The notes below the pieces were generated by a model. That model saw nothing but the letters and a program-made list of their open reading frames with translations. It was not told the origin of the DNA and searched no databases. Below, one piece after another: positions 1 through 7,335 of a DNA stretch of 14,843 bases. Position numbers and translations under genes: made by a program. The stretch's first letter is position 1, and each line of letters begins with the position of its first letter. Source of the DNA: an uncultured Zetaproteobacteria bacterium (GTDB lineage Bacteria; Pseudomonadota; Zetaproteobacteria; Mariprofundales; Mariprofundaceae); the NCBI GenBank assembly GCA_913056285.1, contig CAJXNE010000032.1, positions 1 to 14,843 of the forward strand. The letters run 5' to 3'.

Positions 1-453
1 TTCAATGAAATCTTCTGATTTTTTTGCACTGGCCGCATTGACAATCAACCAACCCTGCTGTGGTAAAATACACGCGAAGGTGTGGCTGGCCCGCACCAGT
101 GCTCTGGGCAATAATTGCTGCAAGACCTGATCTTTAATATCGTTTTTTTCCTTGCGTGCGACAGGCCGCCCGGCCTCCTGTTCAATCTTGAACACCTCAT
201 CCGCCACCTGCTCGCGCACCAGCGAGGCCGGCAACACTTTATCCTCGCGACGCAAACAGATCATCAGCGCCCCCTGCGCTTCATGCACCAGCATCTGACC
301 TGTGCGGCCCAGCGGTTTGTCCCAGCCCTGACAGGCCATTTCCATCTGCCCGCAATCGCGCGCCTTTCGCCCCTCCAGTTTTTCATGCAACTGTTGTGAG
401 GTCAGCTTGAAATCGTCTTCAAATTTATAAAATTGAATATTTTTAAACCACAT
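1..453 (-). CDS. rdgC: RdgC, recombination-associated protein (N-terminal half, partial)
   Basis: The minus strand is open from an ATG at 453 to the window edge (151 codons, no stop), so the gene is cut at its 3' side; the family is about 300 residues. The translation starts MWFKNIQFYKFEDDF and contains GQMEMACQGW, ICLRREDKVLPASLVR, LLPRALVRAS and a final ASAKKSED, which follow E. coli RdgC (MLWFKNLMVYRL, KEEKILPS, LLPRAFSR, ASAKKAED) in order. RdgC is a ring-shaped DNA-binding protein that coats duplex DNA and restrains RecA-dependent recombination. An AAAGGA ribosome-binding site lies about 10 nt before the ATG. The gene diverges from recQ, so two recombination genes share one control region. 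No internal stop or frameshift is seen. The family assignment is from remembered motifs and is strong. Confidence 0.9.
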   Translation of the reverse strand, partial: MWFKNIQFYKFEDDFKLTSQQLHEKLEGRKARDCGQMEMACQGWDKPLGRTGQMLVHEAQGALMICLRREDKVLPASLVREQVADEVFKIEQEAGRPVARKEKNDIKDQVLQQLLPRALVRASHTFACILPQQGWLIVNAASAKKSEDFIE

Positions 454-525
454 GAGTAGCGTATCCTTTGAAAGTATGATGATTTGTCTGGAGTTTACCC
501 GGTTCAGGCGTGAACCGCATCGCGT

Positions 526-553
526 AATGTAGCAAATCCGCTACGCATCACAA
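526..553 (-). promoter_or_regulatory. Candidate rdgC promoter with overlapping inverted repeat
   Basis: On the minus strand TTGTGA (plus 548-553) and TACATT (plus 526-531) are 16 bp apart, each matching 4 of 6 bases of the sigma-70 boxes. The inverted repeat GTAGC/GCTAC (529-533 and 540-544) lies between and over the boxes and could be an operator. A second, perfect 7-bp inverted repeat, CGGTTCA/TGAACCG with a 4-nt loop, lies at 500-517, between this promoter and the rdgC start. Weak promoter match, so tentative. Confidence 0.3.
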
Positions 554-587
554 TCATTTGAAATAGATATCGCACAACGCAGCCGCC

Positions 588-596
588 TGTGGATAA
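588..596 (-). promoter_or_regulatory. Perfect DnaA box in the recQ leader
   Basis: TGTGGATAA on the plus strand is the exact reverse complement of the DnaA consensus box TTATCCACA. It ends 8 bp before the recQ ATG at 605, where a ribosome-binding site would be expected, and no good Shine-Dalgarno sequence is visible. DnaA bound here could affect recQ or rdgC expression. A single 9-mer can occur by chance, but position and exactness make it worth recording. Confidence 0.5.
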
Positions 597-604
597 TCCG
601 CTCT

Positions 605-2428
605 ATGCAACGAGCCCGCCAGATTTTGGAATCGACCTTTGGTTATGATGATTTCCGTCACCATCAGGCTGATATTATTGAAGCGCTGGTGAATGGTCAG
701 GATGTGTTGACGCTGATGCCAACCGGCGGCGGTAAATCAATCTGCTTTCAAATCCCCGCCCTGATTCGCAGTGGTACGGCCATTGTTATTTCACCGCTGA
801 TCGCCCTGATGCAGGATCAGGTTGATGCCCTCAAACAGCTTGGCATTCGCGCTGCATTTCTAAACTCCACCCTGCATCCGGGCGAGCAGCGCCTGATCGA
901 AGAAGACCTGCTGGCAGGCGCTTTCGATCTGTTATACATGGCCCCCGAACGATTGCTGGCTGAACAGACCTTAAACCTGATCGAGCAGTGCGACATTGCC
1001 CTGTTCGCCATTGATGAAGCGCATTGCGTATCGCAGTGGGGGCACGATTTCCGCAAGGAATATCAGCAATTATCCATGCTGCATACGCATTTCCCGAGCG
1101 TACCGCGCATTGCCCTGACTGCCACCGCAGATGCCCGTACCCGCGATGAAATCATTGAGCAGTTATCCTTGCAACAGGCGCGCGTTTTCATCAACAGTTT
1201 TGACCGCCCCAATATCCATTATGCCATAGCAGAATCCGGCAATAGCCGTGAAGCGTTGTGGCAGTTTCTCCAACAGAATCACGCCGGTGATGCCGGCATC
1301 GTGTATTGTTTGAGCCGAAAAAATGTTGAAGCCGTCGCCGAATGGCTGAATAAAAAAGGGCGCGTGGCACTCCCCTATCATGCCGGACTCGGGCAGGATG
1401 TCCGTGCACGCAATCAGCAACGATTTCTGCGCGAAGACGGGCTGATTATCGTTGCCACGATTGCCTTTGGCATGGGCATTGATAAGCCGGACGTACGCTT
1501 TGTCGCCCACATGAATCTACCGAAAAATATCGAATCCTATTATCAGGAAACCGGACGTGCAGGGCGCGACGGGTTAGCTTCTAATGTCTGGATGTCCTAT
1601 GGCTTGAAAGATGTAATCAACCTGCGCCTGTTTACCGAAAACAGTGATGCTGAAGAGCAGTTCAAACGGGTCATGTTTCAAAAAACCGATGCCATGCTGG
1701 GCCTGTGCGAGTTGACCTCCTGCCGGCGTCAGGCGCTGCTGGCCTATTTTGGCGAGACGATGGATCAGCCCTGTGGCAACTGCGATAACTGCCTGAATCC
1801 TCCCGAAACATGGGATGCCACCATCGCCGCCCAGAAAGCATTATCTTGTATCTACCGCACCCGGGAACGATTCGGCACGCAATACATCATCGATATTCTC
1901 ACCGGTAAAGACGATGAGCGCATCCGGCGCAATGGTCATGATAAACTCACCACCTTTAATATCGGCGGCGAGCATAGCGGCGTGGAATGGCGTGGTATTT
2001 TTCGCCAACTGATTGCCCACGGCTATCTGGCCACCGACACGGAAGGATACGGCGTACTCAAACTGACGCAAAAAGCCTGGCCGTTGTTGAAACGTAGTGA
2101 AACACCGCAAACCGTGATGCTAAGAAAATTGCGAAAGCCATCAAAAGCAAAGAAAAAGAAATCTTCAGCAGCTTCACGGCTTGCGCTGGAATCGTTATCA
2201 GCTTCGGACCAGGAATTTTTCGAAATTCTGCGCGGCTTGCGTAGCAAACTAGCCAAAGAACAGAATGTACCACCTTATGTCATATTCCCGGATAAAACAC
2301 TGACCGAAATGGCCATCGTGAAACCTGCCAGCAAGTCGCAGATGCTGGATATTTCCGGCGTAGGTGAAACCAAATTGTTGCGCTATGGAGATGCTTTTCT
2401 CGAAGAGATCAATCGTGCTGTGAATTGA
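605..2428 (+). CDS. recQ: ATP-dependent DNA helicase RecQ
   Basis: This 607-residue protein has the whole RecQ layout at the usual length (E. coli about 610). The helicase core has Walker A MPTGGGKS at residues 38-45, the DEAH box at 137-140 followed by the RecQ aromatic-rich loop CVSQWGHDFR (141-150), TATA (motif III) at 172-175, and motif VI QETGRAGRDG near 314-323. The RecQ-C-terminal zinc site uses C373, C390, C393 and C396, with a winged helix to about 500. A lysine-rich linker near 508-520 leads to an HRDC domain at about 530-607. RecQ unwinds DNA 3' to 5' in recombination and fork repair. All key residues are present. It is divergent from rdgC. The ATG at 605 gives the standard N-terminus although no strong ribosome-binding site precedes it. 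Confidence 0.97.
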   Translation: MQRARQILESTFGYDDFRHHQADIIEALVNGQDVLTLMPTGGGKSICFQIPALIRSGTAIVISPLIALMQDQVDALKQLGIRAAFLNSTLHPGEQRLIEEDLLAGAFDLLYMAPERLLAEQTLNLIEQCDIALFAIDEAHCVSQWGHDFRKEYQQLSMLHTHFPSVPRIALTATADARTRDEIIEQLSLQQARVFINSFDRPNIHYAIAESGNSREALWQFLQQNHAGDAGIVYCLSRKNVEAVAEWLNKKGRVALPYHAGLGQDVRARNQQRFLREDGLIIVATIAFGMGIDKPDVRFVAHMNLPKNIESYYQETGRAGRDGLASNVWMSYGLKDVINLRLFTENSDAEEQFKRVMFQKTDAMLGLCELTSCRRQALLAYFGETMDQPCGNCDNCLNPPETWDATIAAQKALSCIYRTRERFGTQYIIDILTGKDDERIRRNGHDKLTTFNIGGEHSGVEWRGIFRQLIAHGYLATDTEGYGVLKLTQKAWPLLKRSETPQTVMLRKLRKPSKAKKKKSSAASRLALESLSASDQEFFEILRGLRSKLAKEQNVPPYVIFPDKTLTEMAIVKPASKSQMLDISGVGETKLLRYGDAFLEEINRAVN

Positions 2429-2449
2429 CCTGAACTAGGCCGTTTAACA

Positions 2450-2482
2450 CTAATTCTGACGAAGCGCTACGGCCAGAATTAG
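2450..2482 (+). terminator. Possible recQ transcript hairpin
   Basis: CTAATTCTG (2450-2458) and CAGAATTAG (2474-2482) form a perfect 9-bp stem with a 15-nt loop, 21 bp after the recQ stop. There is no T tract after it, so it is at best a weak or factor-assisted terminator, or an mRNA 3'-end stabiliser. Confidence 0.35.
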
Positions 2483-2687
2483 AACTAACAGACCCTACAA
2501 AGTTGTATTATTAAAACCCGACTGGATTTCATGGGCAACAATCTTCACACAAACAAGCACGTATAGCGCGACTACAAATAATCCCGAATGCGCCCGTGCT
2601 GTTTTCTGCGTCATCTTATGCTGTATTTTCATGACTATATTTATCGGCAATAGCAAGGGTGACTTGAAGGATTCAACATGATAGCAG

Positions 2688-2711
2688 TATCTGAAAGCTG
2701 CGTTTCAGATA
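2688..2711. repeat. Perfect 9-bp hairpin in the AT-rich gap
   Basis: TATCTGAAA (2688-2696) and TTTCAGATA (2703-2711) pair perfectly around the 6-nt loop GCTGCG. No T tract follows on the plus strand, so it does not look like a terminator. It lies at the left border of the origin-like segment and could be a protein-binding palindrome. Confidence 0.5.
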
Positions 2712-2713
2712 AA

Positions 2714-2924
2714 CTATCCACTGTAAAAGCCATTTTTCCACTACATCGACAAAACGAACGATAAACGAATCTATAACATGAATATAGACATATAAATACT
2801 TGTTAATAAAACGTAAAATGATTTGCATAATTTTTATGCATGCAATTATGACATCCGTAACAGCAAGGAAATACAATCATACAGTGATATTATACACAGA
2901 GATATCCACAGCCTCTGTGGACAA
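2714..2924. other. Candidate replication origin (AT-rich element plus DnaA-box cluster)
   Basis: TTATACACA at 2890-2898 fits the DnaA consensus TTWTNCACA exactly. ATATCCACA at 2902-2910 and, on the other strand, TTGTCCACA at 2916-2924 each differ by one base. TTTTCCACT at 2734-2742 differs by one and CTATCCACT at 2714-2722 by two. The last two strong sites form the palindrome TCCACAG/CTGTGGA (2905-2921). Immediately to the left, 2761-2880 is only about 25% GC (30 G/C of 120 counted) against roughly 50% in the genes, as a DNA-unwinding element would be. On the minus strand the cluster reads much like the closely spaced TGTGGATA...TGTGTATAA boxes of Pseudomonas-type origins. Against it: dnaA, dnaN, gyrB, rpmH and mnmG are absent from the window, and the flanking genes converge. 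Confidence 0.4.
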
Positions 2925-2966
2925 AACTTTACCCTGTTTTTGTAACAGTCCGATACTGTACAACAC

Positions 2967-3749
2967 TCAAATTCGAAATCGGCGCTGGGAATTTTCGGTG
3001 GTTTGCAGGGCCAGTTCTGCTAGTGAAACACCGCGCACTTCTGCAATACATTCAGCGACATGGCGAACATAAGCCGGTTCATTGCGTTTGCCACGATTCG
3101 GCACGGGTGCAAGATAAGGCGAATCTGTTTCCACCATCAATAAATCATCAGGCACTCTGGCAGCCACGGCGCGCAATGCATCGTTGCGCTTGAAAGTCAC
3201 ATTGCCCGAAAAAGATATCGACATGCCAAGATCAATAGCCTGAGACGCCGTATCCCAATCCGATGAAAAGCAGTGCATAATACCGCCGCATACATCGACC
3301 CCTTCATCTCTCAAAATCCTCATGCATGCCTCATCCGCCTCGCGATCATGTACAATGACCGGTTTATGAACGGCTTTGGCAGCGCGAATATGGGTTCTGA
3401 AACGCGCTTCCTGAATTTCCGGTGCGACATGCTCGCGAAAGAAATCCATACCTGTTTCACCGATAGCCACGCAACGAGGGTGATCGGCCAGTGCACACAA
3501 CGCATCCACTGTTGGCTCCCCCTCATTCGCACCTACGTCATGGTTGGGGTGTACGCCAACACTGAACCAGACATTGTCCCGCGCTTCTGCCAGCGTCAGC
3601 AGTTCCGGCACATGCGCCAGTTCCACTGCCACCACAACGCACCCTTCCACGCCCTGCTCCGCCATGCGTACAAACACGGCATCGCGATCTTCCGAGAAAT
3701 GTCCGAAATTAACATGGCAGTGGCTGTCAAACAGCCGGATATCAGTCAT
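2967..3749 (-). CDS. TatD-family metal-dependent hydrolase (YcfH/TatD-like DNase)
   Basis: The 260-residue protein has the TatD TIM-barrel metal set in order: H10 and H12 in DSHCH, the GVHP motif at 65-68, E98 in GETGMDFF, H134 in VIVHDREA, H159 in GGIMHCFS and D209 in VETDSPYLAP. These enzymes are cytoplasmic metal-dependent nucleases or phosphodiesterases; some members (TatD, YjjV) degrade DNA, and the exact substrate of this paralogue group is not evident. I chose ATG 3749 over the in-frame GTG at 3752; both leave the DSHCH motif near the N-terminus. It begins 6 bp after the cbbY-like stop with no clear ribosome-binding site, so translational coupling is likely. The family is often found beside other housekeeping genes, so the partner gives no firm function. 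Confidence 0.9.
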   Translation of the reverse strand: MTDIRLFDSHCHVNFGHFSEDRDAVFVRMAEQGVEGCVVVAVELAHVPELLTLAEARDNVWFSVGVHPNHDVGANEGEPTVDALCALADHPRCVAIGETGMDFFREHVAPEIQEARFRTHIRAAKAVHKPVIVHDREADEACMRILRDEGVDVCGGIMHCFSSDWDTASQAIDLGMSISFSGNVTFKRNDALRAVAARVPDDLLMVETDSPYLAPVPNRGKRNEPAYVRHVAECIAEVRGVSLAELALQTTENSQRRFRI

Positions 3750-3755
3750 CACGAA

Positions 3756-4511
3756 TCAACCGCGCACAATCGTCTGCAAATGGTGCAGTGCAACATGGTG
3801 TAGTTCCAGACCATGCGGATTCTGCAATACGTCAACGCCGTTACCATTCGGCTCGCCCAGTTCAGACACCACCAGATCAGCACCGTTGAAATGATGGCCG
3901 CTGGTATAACCATTGACCGTCACCACGCATTTCAGACCTGCGGCATGAGCTGATTTCCAGCCATTGGCGGAATCTTCCAGCGCCAGCGTATTTTCGGGCG
4001 CAGCACCCAATTGTTCCAGCGCATAGTTATAAATATCCGGCGCCGGTTTTTTTGCCGGCACAATATCGCCTGCCGCCAGCACGGCGAAACGATCAAACCA
4101 TTCTTTACCGAGCGAATGCTCGATCAACGCATCCAGCGCCGCCGGCGTAGTCGTGGTTGAAATACCCAGCGTGATCCCCTGTTCATACGCTTCTTCCAGC
4201 AAGCGGCGCACACCCGGCCTGAGTGGAATACGACCTTCGGCAATCAGACTTTGATAATGAATGGTTTTACGCGCGTGCAAGGCTGCAATCGTTTCATACG
4301 GCATATCCGGCATATCGCCGCGATCTATATCAAATCGCATACGCTCCTTGCCACCGGTCACTGCCAGCAATTCGCCATAGGTGGCCACATCCCACTGCCT
4401 GTCTATGCCCGCCTCATCAAAAGCCATATTAAACGCCACCCGATGGCCGTCACGTTCAGTGTCCGCCAGTGTACCATCAACATCCCACAGGATACATTTC
4501 AGTTCCGCCAT
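3756..4511 (-). CDS. cbbY: HAD-family phosphatase, CbbY-like (xylulose-1,5-bisphosphate phosphatase type)
   Basis: The 251-residue protein is a HAD hydrolase: nucleophile D10 and acid/base D12 in WDVDGT, motif II at G116-T119 (GIST), K155 in AKKPAPDIY, and E179-D180 in ALEDSANG. The cap sequence DTERDGHRVAFN, WDVATYGELLAVTGGKERM and the phrase GDIVPAKKP closely follow CbbY proteins of Calvin-cycle bacteria and plants. Those remove xylulose-1,5-bisphosphate, a dead-end inhibitor of Rubisco. I use ATG 4511 because TGGAG stands about 10 nt upstream; a longer frame from 4568 adds 19 residues that are not HAD-like. It starts a minus-strand pair with the TatD-like gene. No Rubisco or other Calvin-cycle gene is in the window, so the substrate rests on similarity; another sugar phosphate is possible. 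Confidence 0.8.
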   Translation of the reverse strand: MAELKCILWDVDGTLADTERDGHRVAFNMAFDEAGIDRQWDVATYGELLAVTGGKERMRFDIDRGDMPDMPYETIAALHARKTIHYQSLIAEGRIPLRPGVRRLLEEAYEQGITLGISTTTTPAALDALIEHSLGKEWFDRFAVLAAGDIVPAKKPAPDIYNYALEQLGAAPENTLALEDSANGWKSAHAAGLKCVVTVNGYTSGHHFNGADLVVSELGEPNGNGVDVLQNPHGLELHHVALHHLQTIVRG

Positions 4512-4570
4512 TGTTCTACTCCAGGAAATTATTTCCGAGATGCCCGGCAATTGCAGCTTCAAAATCATCG

Positions 4571-4599
4571 TTGCCGTTCATGCCATCAAACTCTAATAT
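4571..4599 (+). promoter_or_regulatory. Sigma-70-type promoter of clpS
   Basis: TTGCCG (4571-4576, 4 of 6 bases) and TAATAT (4594-4599, 5 of 6) are separated by exactly 17 bp. A start point about 7 bp after the -10 box falls on or next to the clpS ATG at 4606, predicting a leaderless or nearly leaderless mRNA; no Shine-Dalgarno sequence precedes that ATG, which agrees. Confidence 0.5.
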
Positions 4600-4605
4600 C
4601 ACCGC

Positions 4606-4950
4606 ATGAGCCAGATTGTTATAAACCAGCTTGAGACACCGGATATAATCCGTAAACCTGAGGCAGAAACGGCAGAACCACAACTGCAACCTCCCCCTTT
4701 GTATCGTGTGGTTATGTTAAATGACGACTTTACCCCGATGGACTTTGTGGTTGATATCCTCGTGCGTTTCTTTCATAAATCGGAAGAGACAGCCAACAGG
4801 ATGATGTTGCAGATTCATCATGAAGGCAGCGTGACCTGTGGCGTATTTCCACGTGATATCGCGGAAACCAAGGTGCAACAGGTCGAAACAGCCAGTCGCA
4901 CCAGTGGTCACCCACTGCGTTGTATTGTGGAGCACGATTCGGACGACTGA
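4606..4950 (+). CDS. clpS: ClpS, adaptor for the ClpAP protease
   Basis: The 114-residue protein has a flexible, glutamate- and proline-rich N-terminus (about 1-30) and then the ClpS fold: YRVVMLNDDFTPMDFVVDIL (33-52), where the NDD-T-M segment forms the pocket for N-terminal degron residues, then QIHHEGSVTCGVFPRDIAETKV, with the conserved H-x-x-G-x-x-x-C-G pattern. E. coli ClpS is 106 residues. ClpS binds proteins beginning with Leu, Phe, Tyr or Trp and hands them to the ClpA N-domain. clpA follows after 126 bp in the same direction, the standard arrangement. The start ATG lacks a ribosome-binding site; see the promoter entry. A later methionine at residue 37 would delete part of the pocket, so 4606 is retained. 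Confidence 0.95.
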   Translation: MSQIVINQLETPDIIRKPEAETAEPQLQPPPLYRVVMLNDDFTPMDFVVDILVRFFHKSEETANRMMLQIHHEGSVTCGVFPRDIAETKVQQVETASRTSGHPLRCIVEHDSDD

Positions 4951-5076
4951 TCAAATGCAGTGCGCGTAAGTTGGCACCGATATTGCGACAAACACAGCAT
5001 GCAACAAACGAACAAAGGAACAGACAGAACCGTAGCAACATGATAACATAGTGTCTGACAAAGCGAGGATGCAAAC

Positions 5077-7335
5077 ATGGGTATCTTGAGCGAAGAACTG
5101 GAAGAAACACTGAACGATACATTCCGTAATGCGCACTTCCGGCGCAACGAGTTTGTGACGGTTGAGCACCTGTTGCTCGGCCTGCTTGATAATCCCAATG
5201 CGCTGGGCGTATTGCTCGGCTGCCATGCCAATATCGAAATCCTGCGCGATGAATTAGCCGGGTTTATTCGCGAACACGTTTCCATTCTGCCTGAAGACGC
5301 TGGCGAAACGACAGCCAGTATCGGGCTGCAACGCGTGATTCAACGTGCCGTCATGCATGTGCAGGCATCCGGCAAACGTGAAGTGACCGGTGCGCATGTG
5401 CTGGTCGCCATTTTCTCGGAAAAAGATTCCCATGCTGTGCATTATCTTGCTCGCATGGGCGTGAACCGGCTCGATGTTGTCAGTTTCATGGCGCATGGCG
5501 CGATGAGCAATGAAAGCGTGCAAGCTGAGCCTAGCACAGATACGCCGGCTCTGGAGACCGAAAAGAAGGACAAAAGCCAGTCACCCCTCCACCGTTACTG
5601 CGTTAATTTAAGTCAGCGCGCCCGAGACGGAAAAATTGACCCGCTGATTGGTCGCAGCGAAGAATTGCGACGCTGTACCCAGATTCTTTGTCGCAGACGC
5701 AAAAACAACCCCTTACTGGTTGGTGAAGCCGGCGTTGGAAAAACCGCCATTGCTGAAGGTTTAGCACTCAGAATCGAAGAAAAAAATGCTCCTGATGTGA
5801 TTCAGAGCGCCATCATCTATGCGCTCGATATGGGCGCCCTGCTGGCTGGCACTAAATATCGTGGCGATTTTGAAGAACGTTTAAAAGCCGTACTGCATGC
5901 GCTGGAGCAGGAAGATCAGGCCGTACTGTTTATTGATGAAATTCACACCATTATCGGTGCGGGTGCAGCCAGCGGCGGCACTATGGATGCATCCAATTTA
6001 CTCAAGCCCGCACTGGCCAATGGCGAACTCAGGTGTATCGGCGCCACCACCTATCAGGAATTCCGCAATCTATTTGAAAAAGATCGGGCTCTGTCTCGCC
6101 GCTTCCAGAAAGTCGATATTCCCGAACCCAGCGTCGAAGAAACCATTGATATTCTCAAAGGCCTGAAATCAAGACTCCAGGAACACCACGGCGTGCGTTA
6201 CAGTCAGCCGGCCATTGAACAAGCTGCCAGACTGGCCAAACGCTATCTGGGCGAACGCCACCTGCCCGACTCAGCTATTGATGTGCTGGATGAGGCAGGC
6301 GCCTCCATGCGCGTCAAACCAGAAGACAAACGGCGTAGCCAGATCAATGTGCATGATATTGAGAGTATGATTGCATCCATGGCACGCATTCCGCATCAGC
6401 AGGTCAATGCTTCTGACAAGAAACGCTTGAGCCATCTGGATCGTGATTTAAAACTGAGCGTGTTCGGACAGGATAAAGCCATCGATCAACTGGCCTCCAG
6501 TATTAAACTCTCTCGCGCCGGATTATCACATCCGGAAAAACCTATTGGTTCATTCCTGTTTAGCGGCCCTACCGGCGTTGGCAAAACCGAAGTCGCCCGC
6601 CAGCTGGCTCGTATCATGGGAGTGGAATTAATCCGCTTCGATATGTCCGAATACATGGAATCGCACACTGTATCTCGCCTGATTGGTGCGCCTCCGGGTT
6701 ATGTCGGTTTTGATCAGGGCGGCTTGCTGACTGAAGCTGTCAGCAAAAATCCGCATGCCGTTCTGCTGCTCGATGAAGTTGAGAAAGCGCATCCTGATCT
6801 GTTCAATCTGTTATTACAGATCATGGATCACGGCACGCTGACCGATAATAACGGACGCAAGGCCGATTTCCGTCATATTGTGCTGATCATGACCAGCAAT
6901 GCCGGCGCCTTTGAAATGCAGCAAAACACTGTCGGCTTTAATCCGCAGCCACGTCAGGGAGCAGATGAAGATGCCCTCAAGCGACTGTTCACACCCGAGT
7001 TCCGTAACCGGCTCGATGCCAGCATTGGTTTTGCGCCGCTATCGGAGCAAGCCATCCTGCATGTGGTCGATAAAATGCTTGTGGAACTGGAAACGCAGTT
7101 GGAAGACAAAAAGGTTGAACTGGATATCAGTGCATCCGCCAAAACATGGTTAGCGACGCACGGTTATGATCCACTCATGGGCGCACGCCCGATGGCGCGG
7201 CTGATTCAGGAGCATATCAAGAAGCCGTTGGCCGACGCCATCCTGTTCGGCGATTTGCAAAAAGGCGGTGTGGCTGTAATTGATTGCGAGGATAATAAAC
7301 TGGTATTGCGACAACCGGAAACCGCGACTGCATGA
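5077..7335 (+). CDS. clpA: ClpA, ATP-binding unfoldase subunit of ClpAP
   Basis: The 752-residue protein matches ClpA in length and architecture. The N-domain (about 1-145) contains two Clp-N repeats. After a polar linker (145-170) comes AAA domain 1 with Walker A GEAGVGKT (216-223), Walker B FIDE (285-288), the pore motif KYRGDFEER (260-268) and sensor IGATT (321-325). AAA domain 2 has GPTGVGKT (497-504), LLLDE (563-567), pore loop GYVGF (541-545) and arginine finger region FTPEFRNRLD (638-647). The VGF tripeptide at 619-621 occupies the ClpP-docking IGL/IGF loop. There is no ClpB-type middle domain. It uses ATP to unfold proteins and thread them into ClpP, which is not encoded here. GAGG about 8 nt before ATG 5077 sets the start. 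It lies downstream of clpS and overlaps trmO by 4 bp. Confidence 0.97.
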   Translation: MGILSEELEETLNDTFRNAHFRRNEFVTVEHLLLGLLDNPNALGVLLGCHANIEILRDELAGFIREHVSILPEDAGETTASIGLQRVIQRAVMHVQASGKREVTGAHVLVAIFSEKDSHAVHYLARMGVNRLDVVSFMAHGAMSNESVQAEPSTDTPALETEKKDKSQSPLHRYCVNLSQRARDGKIDPLIGRSEELRRCTQILCRRRKNNPLLVGEAGVGKTAIAEGLALRIEEKNAPDVIQSAIIYALDMGALLAGTKYRGDFEERLKAVLHALEQEDQAVLFIDEIHTIIGAGAASGGTMDASNLLKPALANGELRCIGATTYQEFRNLFEKDRALSRRFQKVDIPEPSVEETIDILKGLKSRLQEHHGVRYSQPAIEQAARLAKRYLGERHLPDSAIDVLDEAGASMRVKPEDKRRSQINVHDIESMIASMARIPHQQVNASDKKRLSHLDRDLKLSVFGQDKAIDQLASSIKLSRAGLSHPEKPIGSFLFSGPTGVGKTEVARQLARIMGVELIRFDMSEYMESHTVSRLIGAPPGYVGFDQGGLLTEAVSKNPHAVLLLDEVEKAHPDLFNLLLQIMDHGTLTDNNGRKADFRHIVLIMTSNAGAFEMQQNTVGFNPQPRQGADEDALKRLFTPEFRNRLDASIGFAPLSEQAILHVVDKMLVELETQLEDKKVELDISASAKTWLATHGYDPLMGARPMARLIQEHIKKPLADAILFGDLQKGGVAVIDCEDNKLVLRQPETATA

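Larger units (their letters stand above)
2429..2966. other. 538-bp gap between two stop codons, origin-like in part
   Basis: recQ ends on the left and the tatD-like gene ends on the right, so neither flanking gene needs a promoter here, yet the gap is long for this dense region. It holds an imperfectly looped inverted repeat at 2450-2482, a perfect hairpin at 2688-2711, an AT-rich stretch at 2761-2880, the inverted repeat TGCATAA/TTATGCA at 2824-2840, and DnaA-box-like sequences at 2890-2924. The open frames within it are short, AT-driven and have no recognisable protein character. I find no tRNA or rRNA. Confidence 0.6.

Noticed and set aside
115..399. 94-codon plus-strand open frame near the left edge
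   Set aside because: It is the shadow of rdgC, whose minus-strand frame gives a clear RdgC protein.
2822..2856. Possible dif (XerCD) site: GCATAA followed by TTATG-type arms in the AT-rich gap, flanked by convergent genes
   Set aside because: The spacing between GCATAA and TTATG is 3 bp, not the required 6, and using the next TTATG gives no XerC arm match. It is better described as a palindrome within an AT-rich segment.
2673..2876. 67-codon open frame on the minus strand in the recQ-tatD gap
   Set aside because: Composition is simply that of AT-rich DNA (Ile/Tyr/Val-rich), no ribosome-binding site and no family resemblance; it overlaps the DnaA-box region.
4512..4568. Nineteen-residue N-terminal extension of the CbbY-like protein
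   Set aside because: The HAD domain starts right after the ATG at 4511, which has a good ribosome-binding site; the extension matches nothing known to me.
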